A program made the position numbers and the translations under genes. The notes under the pieces were generated by a model, which made no database searches, had not been told where the DNA came from, and saw only the letters and a program-made list of their open reading frames with translations. 49,050 bases of DNA from Bdellovibrio sp. (lineage in GTDB: Bacteria; Myxococcota; SpSt-1050), in assembly GCA_020725805.1 (NCBI GenBank), contig DYEF01000076.1, positions 1 to 49,050 on the forward strand, written 5' to 3'. Position 1 is the first letter of the stretch. Each line of letters opens with the position of its first letter. Shown one piece after another: positions 1 through 8,798 of this stretch.

Positions 1-230
1 AACCGATATTTTTTACAGCAGAAACCCATAAATCTCATTAGTTGAATGAAATACAGATTAAATTTTTATTCTCCTGCTGGATTAATCCTGATTTTTTTAC
101 CAGAGAAACACTAAAAAAACATTACATCGCAAAATGCTTATATCCGATTTTCATCCGGTGGCAAACAGAACCGGTAATGTGAATCTTTAAGGCTTTTCAG
201 GCATCAAAAGAATGAGAACGGAGGATATCG

Positions 231-1202
231 ATGGAGTTCAGGATAAATCTGAGGGAAAGGGAAGAAAACAGGCTGACTCTACCCTCGGAGAACGAAATAT
301 ACGATATTATAATCATTGGAGGCGGACCGGCCGGTATGACCGCTGCTGTCTATTCGCTAAGAAAAGGTCTGAAGACCGCAATGATTACATATGATATAGG
401 CGGACAGATGCTCGAGACATATTCCATAGAAAACTATATGGGATTCAGATTTATCGAGGGCTCAGGGCTTGTAAACAAATTTTCAGATCAGATAAGACAA
501 TTTGAACTTGCTCTTCTGGAAAAGTCCTACATAACTTCGATAGAAAAGTCAGATAAAATCTTTTTCGTAAATACCGATACAGGTAAAACATATAAATCGA
601 AATCAGTAATAATCGCAGCGGGAAAGAGTTACCGTAAACTGGGAGTAAAGGGTGAATCCGAGTTTACCGGCAGAGGTGTTTCATACTGTGCAACCTGCGA
701 TGTACCGCTCTATAAGAATAAAAGAGTTGTTGTAGTCGGCGGTGGGAATTCAGGAATAGAGGCAGCAATAGAACTTGCCAAAATATCCAGATATGTTACA
801 GTAATCCAGAGAGGTAATAAACTGACTGCGGATAAAATACTGCTGGAACAGTTTGAGAAGTTTTCAAACAAAACTGTTCTTTTCAACTCCGAGGTAACAG
901 AGATATTCGGTGACGACAGGGTAAGAGGCATTCATATAAAAGTGGACGGAGAAGAGAGAACCATTGAAACAGATGGTATATTTGTAGAAATAGGTCTCGT
1001 CCCAAATACCGGATTTCTAAAAGGATTTCTGAATCTCAACAAATACGGGGAGATTATCGTCGATGAATACTGCAGAACAGATGTCGAAGGATTATTTGCT
1101 GCCGGCGATATCACATCTGTTCCGGAAAAACAGATAATAGTCGCTGCGGGAGAGGGAGCAAAGGCTGCACTCTCTGCCTACAGATACCTAAACAACCTTT
1201 AA
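231..1202 (+). CDS. Thioredoxin-reductase-like FAD/NAD(P)H oxidoreductase (AhpF reductase-domain type)
   Basis: A 323-residue cytosolic flavoprotein that should pass electrons from a nicotinamide cofactor through FAD to a redox-active Cys pair and on to a thioredoxin-fold partner. Visible motifs are the FAD dinucleotide fold GGGPAG (residues 30-35), the active-site CATC (153-156), the second nucleotide fold GGGNSG (170-175) and the C-terminal FAD motif GLFAAGDIT. The HRRxxFRA motif that binds NADPH phosphate in thioredoxin reductases is absent. The equivalent segment reads VIQRGNKLTADKIL and resembles AhpF, which uses NADH. The C-terminal part (GIFVEIGLVPNT and AAGEGAKAALSAY) is also AhpF-like. 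The start is chosen from a GGAGG element 7 bases upstream. The gene lies 11 bases before a two-domain thioredoxin-fold gene, its likely partner. Family is certain; cofactor and partner are inferred. Confidence 0.93.
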   Translation: MEFRINLREREENRLTLPSENEIYDIIIIGGGPAGMTAAVYSLRKGLKTAMITYDIGGQMLETYSIENYMGFRFIEGSGLVNKFSDQIRQFELALLEKSYITSIEKSDKIFFVNTDTGKTYKSKSVIIAAGKSYRKLGVKGESEFTGRGVSYCATCDVPLYKNKRVVVVGGGNSGIEAAIELAKISRYVTVIQRGNKLTADKILLEQFEKFSNKTVLFNSEVTEIFGDDRVRGIHIKVDGEERTIETDGIFVEIGLVPNTGFLKGFLNLNKYGEIIVDEYCRTDVEGLFAAGDITSVPEKQIIVAAGEGAKAALSAYRYLNNL

Positions 1203-1213
1203 GGAGGTTTAAA

Positions 1214-1861
1214 ATGGCGCTTCTTGACCAAAATGTAAGAAAAGAATTACAGGAGATTTTCAAAGAGCTCGACAGAAAAGTTATCATCAAACTTTTTATG
1301 GAAGAGAACTGTGAAATGTGCGATGAGGCTAGGAAACTGTATTCCGAAATTACGGAATTATCTGAGAAACTTTCGCTCGAGATTATCAAACCCGAAGACA
1401 GAGCCGAGGCCGAAAAGTACAGACTTCTGGAAAACAGACCTGCAACCGTAATACTGGATGAGAACGGGAAGGACTTCGGAATAAGGTTTTACGGTATTGT
1501 AGCGGGGTATGAATTCAGTTCATTTCTGGAGACATTAATTCTCGTCTCTACCGGAAAGCATCAGTTAAAGGAGAATACCGTCGAATTTATAAAGTCTCTT
1601 CCGAAGAATGTGGATTTCAAGATCTTTGTAACCCCTTCCTGTCCCTACTGTCCTGCTGCTGTATATATAGGGCATTCATTTGCATATCTTTCCGATAATA
1701 AAATAATCTCAAACATGATAGAAGTCTCGGAATTTCCGGAAATGGGCAGCAAATACAACGTTATGGGAGTTCCCAGAACCGTAATAAATGACTCTGAATT
1801 TCAGGAAGGTGCTGCCCCTGAAGAGATGATAATCGAAAAGATTAAGAAGGCAATAGCCTGA
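1214..1861 (+). CDS. Two-domain glutaredoxin/thioredoxin-fold protein disulfide oxidoreductase (PDO-like)
   Basis: A 215-residue protein with two tandem thioredoxin folds. The first has CEMC (residues 33-36) and a cis-Pro in NRPATVI (Pro76). The second has CPYC (143-146) and a cis-Pro in GVPRTVI (Pro187). This is the architecture of archaeal and anaerobe PDO proteins and of the N-terminal domain of AhpF. It would carry electrons from the upstream flavoenzyme to disulfides or a peroxiredoxin. There is no signal peptide, so it should act in the cytosol. A strong AAGGAGG lies 7 bases before the ATG, and the gene is co-transcribed with the reductase. Its stop codon abuts the end of the convergent gene with no spacer. 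Both active sites are intact, whereas AhpF keeps only the second. Confidence 0.9.
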   Translation: MALLDQNVRKELQEIFKELDRKVIIKLFMEENCEMCDEARKLYSEITELSEKLSLEIIKPEDRAEAEKYRLLENRPATVILDENGKDFGIRFYGIVAGYEFSSFLETLILVSTGKHQLKENTVEFIKSLPKNVDFKIFVTPSCPYCPAAVYIGHSFAYLSDNKIISNMIEVSEFPEMGSKYNVMGVPRTVINDSEFQEGAAPEEMIIEKIKKAIA

Positions 1862-3076
1862 TTATTTGGCGGAATTAAAGAGGGCATTAAAATAATTTAC
1901 CGCATTATCCCTAACAGATGAATCCTTTGTTATCAGACCTACTTCGTGGTTAGCTGAAAGTGCGGAATATACCCAGTTGCCCGAATATACAACAACAGTA
2001 TCATCCGTAATCAGAAGTTTTGCGTGAGTAACTATCTCCTTTGAGTCCAGCCTGACATCTATCCCCTTCCCCTTCAGATACTGTGAGGTGTTCTGATTGG
2101 CAGAATTGAGCGTAGAGTCAAACGAGGAATATTCCAGAAGTATTTTCACAACTGCTCCTCTTAACTTGGCATCCAGCAGAGCCTTTGTAATCCTGCCGTT
2201 GGGAGTCGATGTATCGGTATCATAGGAATACTGGTACATAATTACAAAGAGATTCTTCTTTGCATTGTTTATCACAGGTACAACAATATCAGCATACTGC
2301 CCGTCCCCTATTGGAGTAAATTCACAGTTTGTGCAGTAGATTTTACTGAGTTTCCCGTTGTCCGAAAGTACCGAGTTTGCATAATCATAGAATCTGCTGA
2401 CTGTTTCTGTATCATTCACATAAATATTCACCTCGTTGTTATACTGAAACGATGAATATGAGAAATTGGTAGAACCAAGCAGAAGGTGACTGTTATCTGA
2501 GAGAACGAGTTTGAGATGAAGGGTCTTCGAAGAGGAATCGAGAGCGGCATCGATACCATTGGATCTGAGGGTATTCACTCTCTGTGCATTTTCCTCCACA
2601 TCCTTTTCCAGCAGGATTTTTATATTTACCCCTCTCTTTTTGGCGGCAATCAGGTCATTCTGAAGCTGGTCGAGGGTTGAACCTGTCAGAAATTCCTGAT
2701 GCAGAATAATAATATTATCACGGGCATTCTGAATAATATTCTTCAGGAAAGGAAGATAATCCTTATTATTTACCAGCTGAGGAGACCGGATTAATCCGCT
2801 GTCAGTAATATCACTTATATCAGAAATCTCTGCTGTATCACCTGTCTGGGCATCGTCGGTAATATCTGAATATATTTCATCCGTTGTATCAACCACATCA
2901 GCTGGATTATCTGAATCATTCTGTAAATCAGAAAAAGATATATCATATCCCGTATCAGTTATTGCCAAATCATCCTGCATCTCCTGCACAGGACCAGCCG
3001 CTTCATCACTGCACGAAATATACAGAGCAGGCAGCAAACAGGAGAGAAAAATCAATAAATTTCTTTTACTTTTCAC
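1862..3076 (-). CDS. Secreted phospholipase-D-like lipoprotein with two HKD motifs
   Basis: A lipoprotein of about 404 residues in the PLD superfamily. It carries two HxKxxxxD motifs, HLKLVLSD followed by GSTN near residue 185 and HAKLLITD followed by SGNW near residue 350, so a single chain can form the complete two-half active site. The substrate is not predictable; the family includes phospholipases, nucleases and phosphatidyltransferases. The start is set at GTG 3076: TGAGG lies just upstream, a hydrophobic signal follows, and lipidation is expected at Cys22 (ALYISC). A longer TTG start at 3130 would fall inside the -35 box. After the Cys come SDE and then about 70 residues rich in Asp, Thr and Ser, likely an extended tether. 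It lies downstream of another acidic-linker lipoprotein but has its own promoter. Confidence 0.85.
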   Translation of the reverse strand: MKSKRNLLIFLSCLLPALYISCSDEAAGPVQEMQDDLAITDTGYDISFSDLQNDSDNPADVVDTTDEIYSDITDDAQTGDTAEISDISDITDSGLIRSPQLVNNKDYLPFLKNIIQNARDNIIILHQEFLTGSTLDQLQNDLIAAKKRGVNIKILLEKDVEENAQRVNTLRSNGIDAALDSSSKTLHLKLVLSDNSHLLLGSTNFSYSSFQYNNEVNIYVNDTETVSRFYDYANSVLSDNGKLSKIYCTNCEFTPIGDGQYADIVVPVINNAKKNLFVIMYQYSYDTDTSTPNGRITKALLDAKLRGAVVKILLEYSSFDSTLNSANQNTSQYLKGKGIDVRLDSKEIVTHAKLLITDDTVVVYSGNWVYSALSANHEVGLITKDSSVRDNAVNYFNALFNSAK

Positions 3077-3102
3077 AAAAACCTCACAGAAGTCCGTTGT
3101 AA

Positions 3103-3130
3103 AATATAGCATATATAAGAGATCTTTCAA
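3103..3130 (-). promoter_or_regulatory. Sigma-70-like promoter of the PLD-like lipoprotein gene
   Basis: On the minus strand TTGAAA (3130-3125) is followed by a 16-base spacer and TATATT (3108-3103). Initiation near 3096 would give a short leader ending in TGAGG and the GTG start at 3076. The fit between promoter and start codon supports both. Confidence 0.55.
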
Positions 3131-3213
3131 ACCAAATTCTGATAAATTACTTCTATAGATAAATATTCTGTTATGTTACAACCGGACTTTAAGGTATTAA
3201 AACCCTGTTTGCT

Positions 3214-4956
3214 TTACTTATATTTCAGATATCTTCCCAGATAATATGCAAATCTCAGATCAACCCCGGAAAGTAACCTTGAACCATCTCCACCGCCGTT
3301 CGGGACGTATGGATTGGAGCGCCAGTAAAAATTGGAAGGAGGTCTTGCCCTCATAGGGAGAGGCTCTTTCGTAATCAGGTCTCCGTTTCTGCCCTTATAT
3401 CCCAGAACCGTAACGGTTGTCCCGTCAATAAGTGTACAGTTCCCTGAGTTAATCTCATTTTCATCACAATTTTCGACCTTAAAATCATAAAAAGGGGCAT
3501 CAGGAAATTCAATAAGGGTCTCAAGCCCTCTCAGAACCGCATCCTTCTGATAGACCCCGCTTGGCTCTGAATAGATACTTCCGCCTGTCTTTGAATAGGC
3601 GTAAATCACGTCAAAGAGTGTCTGCTTCATCTCTGCCGGCTGTCTCTCACTATTCGGAACGTTATAAATCTGAACCTCAACGGCCTTTGCAATCTCATCT
3701 CTACCTTCTTTAACAGGCAGATATCTGAGAGCCAGAAAGGCAGAAATCATAACCATATTATAATTGGAAAAGTTGGATACAAGCCCCATATTAATAAACT
3801 TCATTTCATTTGATGCAATCTTATGAAGCTCTCTCTTCTTTATTAAGGCCTTTTCTATGTACTCATAAGCCTTGCTGTCCTCTGCGGCATAGGCAAAGGC
3901 AGAGACAATCCCCAATGCCATAGTAGCATAGAATCCGTTATTGAGTCCCGGTATATATGTCCCGTCTACATTATTTTCATTTATATAGCCGTGGAATGTA
4001 GTCCTGCCGTCGGCATCGGGGAATTCGAGGTCATAGCCGCTCTCTCTCTTCTTTCTGAGTTCCTCTCCCACGGCCTTTGCATCCTCTTTAAGACGCTTCT
4101 TTATATCGTTGCCAAACGAAGAATCATCTTCAATTACTTCCTTTACCATTGCAGCAGCCAGCGCCCATCCGAGCATCATATCCCTCGAGATTGAATCTTC
4201 CCAGACAAGGTCAGGATATTCACCGCTCAGGTCCTCTCGCCAGGTCCCGTTATTCTTTTCATAAGGGAGCGGGACCCCGTTCTCATCAAAGAGAGGCATA
4301 GTCTCGATTCCCGGTCCAAGACCGGGCAGAACCCTGTTCGCAAATCCGCGAGCCACTACCCCGTAAGTTGCGGGAATCCTGAATGCAATATGCAACGTAT
4401 CAATAGATTTTTTCAGCTTAATTCTCGCTATTTCCAGTTCTTTGCAGTCTGAGCCTGAGTCCCTGAGAATCGCATATCTCATTGCATCGGCTGCAATACC
4501 CGCACCTGCATAAAGTCCTGCACTCTTGTCCCAGCCTTCGATAATATCAGTCACCTTAAGACCGCTCTCAAACTCATCGGTATCCCAGCCGTCGTATTCG
4601 TAAAGAAACCTTCTTAATTTCTCACGTTTATCTGCAGAGTCCTTTGAAATTGTAAGTTCCGTATTCGCTCCGTGGGCAAAAGTTACAAAGGTATGATATA
4701 GTCTGTCGTATCTCCTTACCTTTTGGGCAAGATTCTTATCGAATCCCTCCTCGAATTCAGATGGAATCAGATGATTTCCATAAAAGACATTACTGCCGCA
4801 TTCAGGGTATTTTTTTGCAATCCCTGTATCCATATCTCCGGTATCCGTAAGAGATATATCAGTCATAGAAGAATCGAGACCAATGCTATCAGATAATCTC
4901 ACGCTACAGGCAAAGGCAGAAAGCAGTAATGCAAGCATAAAAAATATTCTCTTCAT
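3214..4956 (-). CDS. Large helical lipoprotein of unknown function with an acidic linker
   Basis: A 580-residue protein that I do not recognise. The start at 4956 is supported by AGGTGA just upstream and by the signal peptide with a lipobox ending at Cys17 (LSAFAC). A short linker rich in Asp, Ser and Thr follows (DTGDMDTG). The body reads as mostly alpha-helical, with repeated Ala- and Leu-rich helices such as MMLGWALAAAMVKEV and GFYATMALGIVSAFAYA, which could be an alpha/alpha-toroid, but no catalytic signature is visible. Four Cys are visible after the lipobox Cys and the C-terminal region has a Pro/Trp/Asn-rich segment (PPSNFYWRSNPYVPNGGG) typical of a conserved motif. It should be anchored outside the cytoplasm. 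It lies 137 bases upstream of the PLD-like lipoprotein in the same direction. Confidence 0.75.
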   Translation of the reverse strand: MKRIFFMLALLLSAFACSVRLSDSIGLDSSMTDISLTDTGDMDTGIAKKYPECGSNVFYGNHLIPSEFEEGFDKNLAQKVRRYDRLYHTFVTFAHGANTELTISKDSADKREKLRRFLYEYDGWDTDEFESGLKVTDIIEGWDKSAGLYAGAGIAADAMRYAILRDSGSDCKELEIARIKLKKSIDTLHIAFRIPATYGVVARGFANRVLPGLGPGIETMPLFDENGVPLPYEKNNGTWREDLSGEYPDLVWEDSISRDMMLGWALAAAMVKEVIEDDSSFGNDIKKRLKEDAKAVGEELRKKRESGYDLEFPDADGRTTFHGYINENNVDGTYIPGLNNGFYATMALGIVSAFAYAAEDSKAYEYIEKALIKKRELHKIASNEMKFINMGLVSNFSNYNMVMISAFLALRYLPVKEGRDEIAKAVEVQIYNVPNSERQPAEMKQTLFDVIYAYSKTGGSIYSEPSGVYQKDAVLRGLETLIEFPDAPFYDFKVENCDENEINSGNCTLIDGTTVTVLGYKGRNGDLITKEPLPMRARPPSNFYWRSNPYVPNGGGDGSRLLSGVDLRFAYYLGRYLKYK

Positions 4957-5157
4957 ATCTTCACCTCGGTATAAAAAATACCATCTCAGTGAAGAATTGT
5001 CCAAAATATTTTACAGAAACATCGCAAAAACCCGGTCTTTATACAATTTGCATTTTTTAATCCGAAAATCTCTTTGTGAACTATATACCGCGAACTATGG
5101 AGTGTAAAACGCTGCGGATTTTACGGGATGAAACCAAAACCGGCCGGATTTATTAGT

Positions 5158-5186
5158 TTGACTACAAATACTAATAATGTTAGTCT
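5158..5186 (+). promoter_or_regulatory. Possible promoter of the ylqD-like gene
   Basis: TTGACT (5158-5163), a 17-base spacer, then TAGTCT (5181-5186). The -35 box is good and the -10 box is weak. It lies 21 bases before the ATG with AAGGAGG in between, so the position suits the gene. Confidence 0.35.
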
Positions 5187-5207
5187 GCCTCATCCAAGGA
5201 GGAATTT

Positions 5208-5696
5208 ATGGATAAGGAAGTCGATAAAATCAGAATCAAAAGAGTAATTACGGTCAAGGCAATCGTAACCGAGAATTTCAAGAAGTCACTTCTTAGCGAA
5301 CTCAGAAAGACAAAGGAAAACATAAACATACAGATTATGCAGATAGAGAGTGAGGCAAGGGTATATCTCGAACAACTCAAGAAAAGCGGTGACCTTATGA
5401 GAGCCCAGATGATAGAAGGTCAGCTTGCAGAGACAAAGGAGAGATATTCACAGGGACTCGAAGAGCTCAATGCAAAACTTCAGGAGGCAGAAAGACTTGT
5501 CTATGGCACCCTCTATCCTCAGGGACAGCTCGAAGGCGAAGTCGAGGTCAGCGTAGGTGATGACCTTTACAAAAAGATTGCGGGCGCAGAAATAATCGTT
5601 AAGGACGGAATCGTTGAAAAGATAGTTGAACAGGAGGCTTCCCTTATCGAGATCGCCAGCTTCTCAACCATAAAGGGACCCGACGTCAGGCAGTAA
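5208..5696 (+). CDS. ylqD: YlqD family protein
   Basis: A 162-residue soluble protein matching the YlqD family (formerly DUF2869). It starts with a short beta-type segment (KRVITVKAIVTENFKKSLL), continues with a long coiled coil of about 80 residues (EL, KE and AE heptads with SELRKTKENINIQIMQIE), and ends with a small beta domain containing VSVGDD and IIVKDGIVEKI. These end motifs are the basis of the call. The biochemical role of YlqD is unknown; in Firmicutes and cyanobacteria it is a conserved small protein. AAGGAGG lies 6 bases before the ATG. The gene stands alone between a divergent lipoprotein gene and a convergent glycosyltransferase gene 6 bases away. Confidence 0.75.
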   Translation: MDKEVDKIRIKRVITVKAIVTENFKKSLLSELRKTKENINIQIMQIESEARVYLEQLKKSGDLMRAQMIEGQLAETKERYSQGLEELNAKLQEAERLVYGTLYPQGQLEGEVEVSVGDDLYKKIAGAEIIVKDGIVEKIVEQEASLIEIASFSTIKGPDVRQ

Positions 5697-5702
5697 TAAC
5701 TG

Positions 5703-7613
5703 TCATTTTACAAGGCCGCAACCAGCAAATACAGGTTTGAAAAGATATATCTCGAGCGGCCTGAAATGCTGTGCGGAAGGGTCAGTAAACTTCTTATCCT
5801 GAACAAATGAATTTCTCAGAAAATCACTATGGCCGATATACCTCTCACTAAAATAGGACCTCGCAGTAATTACAAGATATTTCAGGTTATCCGAGCAGAC
5901 TTTCCTGAAGAAGTCTTCATCCGAGAGAATACCCGACTTGAAACGTTTTGCGTTGGTGTCAATCTCCTCTGATGAAATCCTCCTGTCAGACAAAAGTGCC
6001 AGAAGAGGAGCGATAGTGGATGCACCTGTTATTGTTTCGAATTCCTTTGTATTTGCCCTGATATAATCTGCCATCTCCTTTGCCTTTTCGAAGGATAGGT
6101 TCTTATTCCATATATAATGACGGTAAAAGGGTTCCGTCTTCCCCGCAATCCTGTAATCCTTAAAATATAAAAGATGTGCAAGGTCTGATATGAATCCTGC
6201 AAACTGAGGCTCCTTATACGTATATTCTATCCTCTCACCGTCCTTCCTCACATCCTGACCAAAGAGAGGCCTGTCCATAGATTCCGAGAGCGGTTTATAC
6301 ATCCACAATGAAATGATTAATGCAAAAGTAATAATTGCAGCATTTCCTAATTTTGAAGCTGACGGAAGATTTGTAAGATACCTGATAACATAGGCGGCAC
6401 CGATTGACATAAAATAGAAGAGAAATATCAGATAAAAATCATAGAGTTCTCTCAGAGATGAATATTCGGCCACAAAAAACACGAACGAGAGAAGTGCAAA
6501 ACCGATTAATCTGTAAATTCTGTAAAAAGGTGGTCTCTTCAGTTCCTTCCTTTTGATAAAATCCTTAATTCCAAGGACTAGAAACGAGACCACAGCAATC
6601 AGAAACGGGATATAGAGCATAGAGTGGAAGTAAAGAGACTTCAGAAACTCCCTGCCCATAAGAAAATTCAGTGAGTTTGCGAAGATTCCGTACATAATCA
6701 CAAAGGGATTTACGGTATTAAATATATCTACCCTGCCTTCAATCTTCTCGGGCTTGAGCGTATGGTACCTGAATACCCCCAGAATAAAATTCTCACCGCC
6801 GATTATATAAAATGTCCCGAACACAATCAGGACCAGAACAATAAACGAGGCCAGATATCTGAGAAGCTGTCTGAATTCTCTCAGGATTAGAAGATAAATC
6901 ACAACTGTTGCAATAAGCCCCGCGGAATACATACCTGTTGAGACAGCGAGTCCGGAAAAAATACCGGATATAACGGGTTTGTTCAGAAAGAGATAATAAA
7001 CAGAAACCGACAAAAACATTATTGTAAGATTAATCCCCGTCATATCGGACGAAGCCATCAGAACCTGATACGAAAAGAGATAATAAATAAGCCCCGCAAA
7101 TGCAGTCACAACACCTGAAATACTTCTTAATAGTCTATACAAAAACAGACCAGAAATCAGAGAGGCAGTTATTGGTATCAGCTTTGCAATTACGATATTA
7201 AAACCGAAAATCTTAAAGATAACCGCCGGAATTATCAGATGCATCGGCGGATGCGCAAAGAAGAAATCTTTGTAAGGCAGAAGTCCCTCGGAAAACCGCT
7301 TTGCCATATAGAAATAGATATTCTCGTCCGTTGTTGAGTAGTGAATGCAGAAGACCTTGAGCAGAAACCAGAAAAAGATTAACAGAGACAGAGATGAAAT
7401 TTCGATTATCCGCCCTCTCTTCTTAATGATTTCATCAAGGGATTCAAAGTACTTTGCAAACCAGAAATAGGATACCAGAAAAGCAATAAAAACTGCTATG
7501 CTCGGAGGGAGAAAGCCAAAAGGTCCGTTCGGAAAAATCAAAAGGAAGAGCAGCACAATACCTGCTGCGACATAGGAGACATCTTTTCTTACTTCTTTCT
7601 GTTCACTCTTCAT
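5703..7613 (-). CDS. GT39/ArnT-like polytopic glycosyltransferase
   Basis: A 636-residue integral membrane protein with roughly eleven hydrophobic segments between residues 15 and 430 and a soluble C-terminal part of about 200 residues. The first large loop holds TDENIYFYMAKRF and a downstream FFFAHPPMHL, in the place where GT39 and ArnT-type enzymes keep their catalytic acidic residue and DHPP-like motif. Such enzymes move a sugar from a polyprenyl-phosphate donor onto a lipid or protein on the outer face of the inner membrane; donor and acceptor cannot be told here. AGGTAA precedes the start. It follows queA by 37 bases on the same strand and is probably co-transcribed, without an obvious functional link. 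A second, more typical family member lies at 36554. Confidence 0.75.
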   Translation of the reverse strand: MKSEQKEVRKDVSYVAAGIVLLFLLIFPNGPFGFLPPSIAVFIAFLVSYFWFAKYFESLDEIIKKRGRIIEISSLSLLIFFWFLLKVFCIHYSTTDENIYFYMAKRFSEGLLPYKDFFFAHPPMHLIIPAVIFKIFGFNIVIAKLIPITASLISGLFLYRLLRSISGVVTAFAGLIYYLFSYQVLMASSDMTGINLTIMFLSVSVYYLFLNKPVISGIFSGLAVSTGMYSAGLIATVVIYLLILREFRQLLRYLASFIVLVLIVFGTFYIIGGENFILGVFRYHTLKPEKIEGRVDIFNTVNPFVIMYGIFANSLNFLMGREFLKSLYFHSMLYIPFLIAVVSFLVLGIKDFIKRKELKRPPFYRIYRLIGFALLSFVFFVAEYSSLRELYDFYLIFLFYFMSIGAAYVIRYLTNLPSASKLGNAAIITFALIISLWMYKPLSESMDRPLFGQDVRKDGERIEYTYKEPQFAGFISDLAHLLYFKDYRIAGKTEPFYRHYIWNKNLSFEKAKEMADYIRANTKEFETITGASTIAPLLALLSDRRISSEEIDTNAKRFKSGILSDEDFFRKVCSDNLKYLVITARSYFSERYIGHSDFLRNSFVQDKKFTDPSAQHFRPLEIYLFKPVFAGCGLVK

Positions 7614-7650
7614 AGATTACCTGCTTACATCTTAATTCATTTAAATTCAA

Positions 7651-8685
7651 TCATTTTATAAGCATTGCATCACCGTAACTAAAGAAACGATATCTCTCTC
7701 TTATTGCCTCATTATATGCATAAAGCATCAGCTCCCTTCCGGCAAACGCGCATACGAGCATAAAAAGGGTTGAACGGGGCAGATGAAAATTCGTAATTAG
7801 ATTATCTGTCACATTAAATTCAAATCCGGGATAAATAAATATATCTGTCGAAAATCTGCCTGATGTAATTTTATTGTTCAAATGAAAATTCGACTCGAGT
7901 GTTCTTACGGTTGTAGTACCTACACAGACAACTTTATTATTTCGGGACTTATATGAATTTATAATATCTGCAGTCTCTTCCGAAATCTCATAATCTTCAC
8001 TGTGCATTCTGTGCTCTCTGATATCATTTACCCGCACAGGTGCAAATGTGCCTATACCTACATACAGGGTAATAAAATCGTACATAATATTCTTTTCTCT
8101 CAAAGAAGCGAAAACCGAATCTGTAAAGTGCAGACCTGCCGTTGGTGCGGCTACCGAGCCGTTTTTAGCCGCGTATATTGTCTGATATCTCTCATCATCA
8201 AGGTCTCTTTTATCCTCTCTTTGTATATATGGCGGTAAAGGTATATGCCCTGCTCTTTCGAGGAGATCAAAAACAGATATATCACTTAAAATCCTTACTT
8301 TATTATAGACATTTTCCTTATCGAGCTCAATGACCTGAATCCTAAATTCCGTATCATCAAAAGTGACAATATCTCCGGCCTTAAATTTACTGTGCGGTCT
8401 TAAAAATGCAAAAAAATCGGATTTGTCCAGTATTTTATGCAGGAATACCTCACATTTTCCCTTTCCGTTCCTTCTGCCGAGTAATCTGCTCTTTATTACC
8501 TTCGAATTATTCAGTACAACCAAAGAATCATTTTCAAGCTCTGAGGGAAGGTTTTTAAAGACAGAATGTCTTATACTCTGAGTCTTTCTGTCAACGATGA
8601 GAAGTCTTGACTCATCCCGCCTGTCTGCAGGATACTGGGCAATTAACTCCTCAGGCAAATTAAAATCAAAAAGAGAAATATCCAT
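7651..8685 (-). CDS. queA: S-adenosylmethionine:tRNA ribosyltransferase-isomerase
   Basis: QueA converts 7-aminomethyl-7-deazaguanine in the anticodon of GUN tRNAs to epoxyqueuosine, using the ribosyl part of S-adenosylmethionine. The 344-residue length is normal. Recognised segments are the N-terminal FDFNLPEELIAQYPADRRDESRL, here quoted only as FNLPEELIAQYP, then SVAAPTAGLHFT, YVGIGTFAPVR, the HSEDYEI block and the C-terminal NFHLPRSTLFMLVCAFAG. All are hallmarks of the family, and the enzyme acts in the cytosol. No other queuosine gene is in the window. It is the first gene of a pair with the GT39-like gene. The Hsp20 terminator separates it from the gene upstream. Confidence 0.96.
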   Translation of the reverse strand: MDISLFDFNLPEELIAQYPADRRDESRLLIVDRKTQSIRHSVFKNLPSELENDSLVVLNNSKVIKSRLLGRRNGKGKCEVFLHKILDKSDFFAFLRPHSKFKAGDIVTFDDTEFRIQVIELDKENVYNKVRILSDISVFDLLERAGHIPLPPYIQREDKRDLDDERYQTIYAAKNGSVAAPTAGLHFTDSVFASLREKNIMYDFITLYVGIGTFAPVRVNDIREHRMHSEDYEISEETADIINSYKSRNNKVVCVGTTTVRTLESNFHLNNKITSGRFSTDIFIYPGFEFNVTDNLITNFHLPRSTLFMLVCAFAGRELMLYAYNEAIRERYRFFSYGDAMLIK

Positions 8686-8743
8686 AGTAACGAGGGATAA
8701 AAATATATCCTATATCTCAAGGTGTCAAAAAATAAAATTGATT

Positions 8744-8777
8744 TAAAACAAAAAGGGAGAGGTGTTTTACCTCTCCC
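8744..8777 (-). terminator. Rho-independent terminator of hsp20
   Basis: On the minus strand a perfect 9-base stem (GGGAGAGGT / ACCTCTCCC, arms 8777-8769 and 8763-8755, 5-base loop) is followed by TTTTTGTTTT. It begins 22 bases after the hsp20 stop codon. Confidence 0.88.
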
Positions 8778-8798
8778 GGAGGGATTCAAAGGGAGGGA

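Noticed and set aside
1-230. Coding remnant or promoter at the left edge
   Set aside because: AT-rich sequence with stops in all frames and no box pair close to consensus; only the ribosome-binding site before 231 can be supported.
3077-3130. Longer N-terminus for the PLD-like lipoprotein from TTG 3130
   Set aside because: The TTG overlaps the -35 box, the extra residues spoil the signal peptide, and GTG 3076 has a ribosome-binding site.
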